Of a stretch of DNA of 64,000 nucleotides, positions 61,463 through 64,000 are shown one piece after another. The DNA is from Intestinimonas timonensis. GTDB lineage: Bacteria; Bacillota; Clostridia; Oscillospirales; Oscillospiraceae. Positions within the stretch are counted from its first letter, which is position 1. Each line of letters starts with the position of its first letter. The translations under genes and the position numbers were made by a program. The notes below the pieces were generated by a model. It was not told the DNA's origin. It searched no databases and was given only the letters and a program-made list of their open reading frames with translations. The stretch spans positions 712,077 to 776,076 of the forward strand of contig NZ_LR130816.1 in assembly GCF_900626145.1 (NCBI RefSeq). The letters run 5' to 3'.

Positions 61463-61714
61463 ATGTTCACTCTGTTCGCCCTGACGCTGCTCTGCCTGGC
61501 CGGCGTGGCCGCCATCAGCGTGGTGGTCGCCCTGGTCCTCACCCTCATCGGCCTGCCTCTGGCCATTTTGTTCAGCCTGCTGCCCTGGCTGCTGCGGCTG
61601 GCCGGCATCGTGCTGCTGGTGAAGGGCTTGCTGGACCGCCCCTTCCAGCCGGAGAACCTGCTCCCCGCCGTGGGCGCCTTTGCCGCCAGCTGGCTCCTGG
61701 GCCTGCTGTTCTGA
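61463..61714 (+). CDS. Small hydrophobic membrane protein, 83 aa
   Basis: Ribosome site AAAGGAGG and ATG 61463. Three closely packed membrane helices (about 3-30, 32-55, 65-83) rich in Leu, Val and Ala, with a short KGLLDRPFQPENL loop before the last. No family recognised. Divergent from spoIIR and upstream of an orphan response regulator with its own promoter. Confidence 0.65.
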   Translation: MFTLFALTLLCLAGVAAISVVVALVLTLIGLPLAILFSLLPWLLRLAGIVLLVKGLLDRPFQPENLLPAVGAFAASWLLGLLF

Positions 61715-61754
61715 TGCGGCTTTGTGATGTTTTTCTTACGTTTCCCCCCAGTCG

Positions 61755-61784
61755 TTGACTTTCCCCGCTGTCAGCGGCTATAAT
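61755..61784 (+). promoter_or_regulatory. Promoter of the orphan response regulator
   Basis: TTGACT (61755-61760), 18 bp, perfect TATAAT (61779-61784); the ATG is at 61818. Confidence 0.7.
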
Positions 61785-61817
61785 CATAGCCAAACGGACT
61801 GTGAGGAGGGGAGCGTC

Positions 61818-62513
61818 ATGGAGGTCCATATTTTGGTGGTGGATGACGAGCCGGAGATTGCCGATCTGGTGGGGGTCTATCTGCGCAGCGAGGGCTTTGT
61901 CGTCCACACCTGCGGCACCGCCCAAGAGGCCCTGGACACCCTGGCCCACCAGAGCGTGGACCTGGCCATTCTGGACGTGATGCTGCCCGACAAGTCGGGC
62001 TTCGACCTGTGCGGGGAGCTGCGGCGGGAGTACCGCTTCCCGGTGCTCATGCTCACTGCCAAGAGCTCCGACATGGACAAGATCACCGGCCTCACCATCG
62101 GGGCCGACGACTACATCACCAAGCCCTTCAACCCCCTGGAGCTGGTGGCCCGGGTGAAGGCCCAGCTGCGGCGGTACACCCGCTACAACAGCAGCCAGGA
62201 GAAGGCCCCGGGCAGCGAGGTCATCGACTTCAACGGCCTGGTCATCGACCGGGGCACCCACCAGTGCACCCTATACGATAAGGAGCTCAGCCTCACCCCC
62301 ATCGAGTTCGACATCCTGTGGATGCTCTGCTCCAACCGGGGACAGGTCATCTCCGCCGAGCGCCTCTTCGAGACGGTGTGGGGAGAGAAGTACCTGGACC
62401 GGAACAACACCGTCATGGTCCACATCCGGCGGCTGCGTGAAAAGATGGGGGAGCCCAGCCGGGACCCCCGGTTCATCAAGACCGTCTGGGGCGTGGGCTA
62501 CAAGGTGGATTGA
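61818..62513 (+). CDS. OmpR-family response regulator (VanR-like), orphan
   Basis: 231 residues from ATG 61818; the open frame starting at 61755 is excluded since that codon is part of the promoter. Receiver with VVDDEPE, phospho-Asp in LAILDVMLPDKSGFD, MLTAKS and YITKPFN; winged-helix DNA-binding domain (LTPIEFDILWMLCSNRG, NTVMVHIRRLREKMG, KTVWGVGYKVD). VanR-type style. No histidine kinase gene adjoins it: tRNA genes follow. Its partner must be elsewhere, or it is controlled in another way. Confidence 0.92.
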   Translation: MEVHILVVDDEPEIADLVGVYLRSEGFVVHTCGTAQEALDTLAHQSVDLAILDVMLPDKSGFDLCGELRREYRFPVLMLTAKSSDMDKITGLTIGADDYITKPFNPLELVARVKAQLRRYTRYNSSQEKAPGSEVIDFNGLVIDRGTHQCTLYDKELSLTPIEFDILWMLCSNRGQVISAERLFETVWGEKYLDRNNTVMVHIRRLREKMGEPSRDPRFIKTVWGVGYKVD

Positions 62514-62562
62514 CCCCCCCTCAACAGCAAAGAAAATTCTTCAGGAAATTTTGATATTTTAG

Positions 62563-62591
62563 TTGACAACCGGCGGGACATCGGGTATACT
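62563..62591 (+). promoter_or_regulatory. Promoter of the tRNA cluster
   Basis: Consensus TTGACA (62563-62568), 17 bp, TATACT (62586-62591), 30 bp before the first tRNA. Confidence 0.85.
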
Positions 62592-62621
62592 ATCTCTTGC
62601 CCTGTTCATGAGGGCCGATAT

Positions 62622-62698
62622 GGCGGCATAGCTCAGTTGGCTAGAGCACTCGGTTCATACCCGAGTTGTCCCCGGTTCAAATCCAGGTGCCGCTACCA
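62622..62698 (+). tRNA. tRNA-Met (CAT anticodon)
   Basis: 77 nt including encoded CCA. Acceptor GGCGGCA with TGCCGCT; anticodon stem CTCGG / CCGAG with loop TTCATAC, anticodon CAT. The fully paired anticodon arm lacks the three G-C pairs of an initiator, so elongator Met is likeliest; a tRNA-Ile(CAT), the substrate of TilS, cannot be excluded by eye. Confidence 0.92.
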
Positions 62699-62720
62699 TG
62701 CAGCGTATGCTGCACCGCAT

Positions 62721-62795
62721 GGCGCGTTGGTCAAGCGGCTAAGACACCGCCCTTTCACGGCGGTAACACGGGTTCGATTCCCGTACGCGTCACCA
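62721..62795 (+). tRNA. tRNA-Glu (TTC anticodon)
   Basis: 75 nt including CCA. Acceptor GGCGCGT with ACGCGTC; anticodon stem CCGCC / GGCGG, loop CTTTCAC, anticodon TTC. Confidence 0.94.
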
Positions 62796-62808
62796 ACGTC
62801 TCCCATAT

Positions 62809-62884
62809 GGAGGCATAGCTCAGCTGGTAGAGCGCTCGCCTCACACGCGAGAGGTCACAGATTCGAGTTCTGTTGTCTCCACCA
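62809..62884 (+). tRNA. tRNA-Val (CAC anticodon)
   Basis: 76 nt including CCA. Acceptor GGAGGCA with TGTCTCC; anticodon stem CTCGC / GCGAG, loop CTCACAC, anticodon CAC. Last of three tRNAs in one transcript. Confidence 0.94.
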
Positions 62885-62885
62885 C

Positions 62886-62922
62886 GAAGAAAGACACGAC
62901 TTACGTCGTGTCTTTCTTTTTT
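62886..62922 (+). terminator. Terminator of the tRNA cluster
   Basis: Stem GAAAGACACGAC / GTCGTGTCTTTC with TTAC loop, followed by TTTTTT. Confidence 0.94.
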
Positions 62923-62932
62923 CTTCCATATG

Positions 62933-62971
62933 AAACGGCCCGATCCCGCAAATGGGATCGGGCCGTTTTTT
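62933..62971. terminator. Terminator of the acetamidase-like gene, also facing the tRNA cluster
   Basis: Stem AAACGGCCCGATCCC / GGGATCGGGCCGTTT with a short loop. It lies directly after the minus-strand stop; the longer T-run is on the plus strand. Confidence 0.8.
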
Positions 62972-62974
62972 GTC

Positions 62975-63871
62975 TCAGGGGAAGGCATAACCGTAGGCCT
63001 CCCCCACGGCCAGGGGCACCTCCATGCGGCAGGTCACCTGGGGGTCCACCATCTGGCAGATCCGCACGTCACCCGCCACGCTCAGCAGCATACCGGCCTC
63101 GTGGGCCTCCATGCCCACCTGATGGATGAGGACGTCCCGCATGCGCAGGGTGGCGTCGGAGGCGGCAGCCTCCAGCGTGGAGGCGGAGGAGATGGTCATG
63201 AAGGCCGTCTCCGTGGTGAGGAAGGGTGTGGGCAGGGGGCAGTCGTGGAGCACCGTCACCCGGACGGTGACCCGCCCGGCGATCTCCACGCCGCACACCA
63301 CCACCTCGCCGTCCCCCATGACGGCGTGGAGGTCCCCCATGGCCAGGAGGGCCCCTTCCACCGCCACCGGCAGATAGAGGGTCGCGCCGGGGCCGATGCG
63401 CTTGCAGTCCATGTTCCCGCCGTGGGGGCCGGGGGTGCCGGTGGGGACGGCCCCCGCCGCCGGGGCGGTGCCGATGACCCCGATCATGGGCCGGATGGGA
63501 AAGGAGAGCTTGTCGTTGAAGACCGCCCTGCCCGCTCGGATGGGGATGAGCTTGGTGGACTCCTCCGTGAGGACGGCCCCAATGACCCCCTCGTTGGGGG
63601 CGTCGGTCATGACCCCGTGGTCGGCCAGGGCGATGTCCAGGATCTCCACCTTTAATACATCGCCGGGCTGTGCCCCCTCCACGTAGAGGGGCCCCGTGGC
63701 CGGGTTGATGTTGTCCCAGTCCAGGCCGCCCAGCCGCTGCTCCGGGCTGGTGATCTGCCCGCCGAAGCAGTCGATGGTCTCAAAGCACACCGTGGCCCCG
63801 CTCTCCGCCCGGGCGGCGGGGGGATTGTCGGGAGACATGGCGTAGATGACGGTCTTTCTGCTGATCTCCAT
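62975..63871 (-). CDS. Acetamidase/formamidase family protein
   Basis: 298 residues from ATG 63871, after GGAGG. The FmdA_AmdA fold: WDNINPATGPLYVEGAQPGD near residue 52, the metal-ligand region IGTAPAAGAVPTGTPGPHGG followed by NMDCKRIGPGATLYLPV, and GDLHAVMGDGEVV. These enzymes hydrolyse short amides such as formamide or acetamide to ammonia and the acid. The true substrate here is unknown. Monocistronic with a near-perfect promoter. Confidence 0.92.
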   Translation of the reverse strand: MEISRKTVIYAMSPDNPPAARAESGATVCFETIDCFGGQITSPEQRLGGLDWDNINPATGPLYVEGAQPGDVLKVEILDIALADHGVMTDAPNEGVIGAVLTEESTKLIPIRAGRAVFNDKLSFPIRPMIGVIGTAPAAGAVPTGTPGPHGGNMDCKRIGPGATLYLPVAVEGALLAMGDLHAVMGDGEVVVCGVEIAGRVTVRVTVLHDCPLPTPFLTTETAFMTISSASTLEAAASDATLRMRDVLIHQVGMEAHEAGMLLSVAGDVRICQMVDPQVTCRMEVPLAVGEAYGYAFP

Positions 63872-63939
63872 ACGCAAAAACCTCCTGTCCTGCGGCCGTT
63901 CCCGCCTTTGGAGGGCAAACGGCCCACTTGCTTGTCCTC

Positions 63940-63968
63940 ATTGTAATCAACGCCATAGGGGGTGTCAA
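63940..63968 (-). promoter_or_regulatory. Promoter of the acetamidase-like gene
   Basis: Minus strand TTGACA (63963-63968), 17 bp, TACAAT (63940-63945), about 70 bp before the ATG. Confidence 0.75.
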
Positions 63969-64000
63969 GGCCGCCCAAAGGAGCGGAAAGGCCCGGGACA

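Noticed and set aside
62622-62884. Integration site of a genomic island at the tRNA cluster
   Set aside because: No integrase and no duplicated tRNA 3' end were seen within the window.

Overview
The window is about 60% GC chromosome from a spore-forming, Gram-positive anaerobe. Sporulation genes (spoIVB, spo0A, spoIIP, spoIIR, a cwlJ/gerQ-like pair), Firmicute gene order (gdpP-rplI-dnaB-tilS-hpt-ftsH), Bacillota-type promoters and AGGAGG ribosome sites fit Clostridia. Codon and GC style suggest Oscillospiraceae (Flavonifractor/Lawsonibacter/Intestinimonas-like). The family assignment is inference, not a database result.

Layout. 0-6 kb: a peptide ABC operon read leftward (permease B, permease C, two tandem paralogous binding proteins, ATPase cut by the window edge). 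6.4-10.1 kb: a SnoaL-like/PAS/PAS/GGDEF/GAF diguanylate cyclase, then a LytTR regulator with a DUF3021-like membrane partner. 10.3-13.6 kb: mnmE and a COG2509-type flavoprotein, separated by a cluster of DnaA-box-like sites. 13.8-23.6 kb: a nine-gene muropeptide uptake and breakdown operon (epimerase, binding protein, OppBCDF, LD-carboxypeptidase, serine hydrolase, NlpC/P60 endopeptidase), divergent from a WYL-domain regulator at 23.9 kb. 25-34 kb: a PepSY protein, asnS, tRNA-Arg, spoIVB-spo0A, small ORFs, a broken XRE regulator and a LysR regulator. 34-42 kb: a damaged secreted-protein gene, a DacF-like carboxypeptidase, comEA, a two-component system with a GerMN lipoprotein, and metY. 42-50.6 kb: macrodomain, ftsH, hpt, tilS, dnaB, rplI, gdpP. 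51-56 kb: ilvE, an IS3-family element, GNAT, lipid kinase, azlCD. 56.7-64 kb: spoIIP, YihY protein, a cwlJ/gerQ-like pair, spoIIR, an orphan response regulator, three tRNAs and an acetamidase/formamidase homologue.

Most notable observation. Several genes carry a structured repeat exactly between stop codon and native terminator. Downstream of asnS and gdpP, two divergent copies of the same hairpin-rich element are each followed by a duplicate of that host gene's own 3' coding tail (40 bp for asnS, present in two tandem 235-bp units; 101 bp for gdpP, with only synonymous differences). The element's stems are preserved by compensatory changes. A second repeat family splits the WYL gene terminator with a 24-bp arm duplication and also sits behind the flavoprotein gene. 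A third family begins at the stop codons of mnmE and azlD. An IS3 element sits in the loop of the ilvE terminator. Together these suggest that 3' ends and terminators are preferred landing sites for small, possibly non-autonomous mobile elements, at least one of which rebuilds the 3' end of its host gene.
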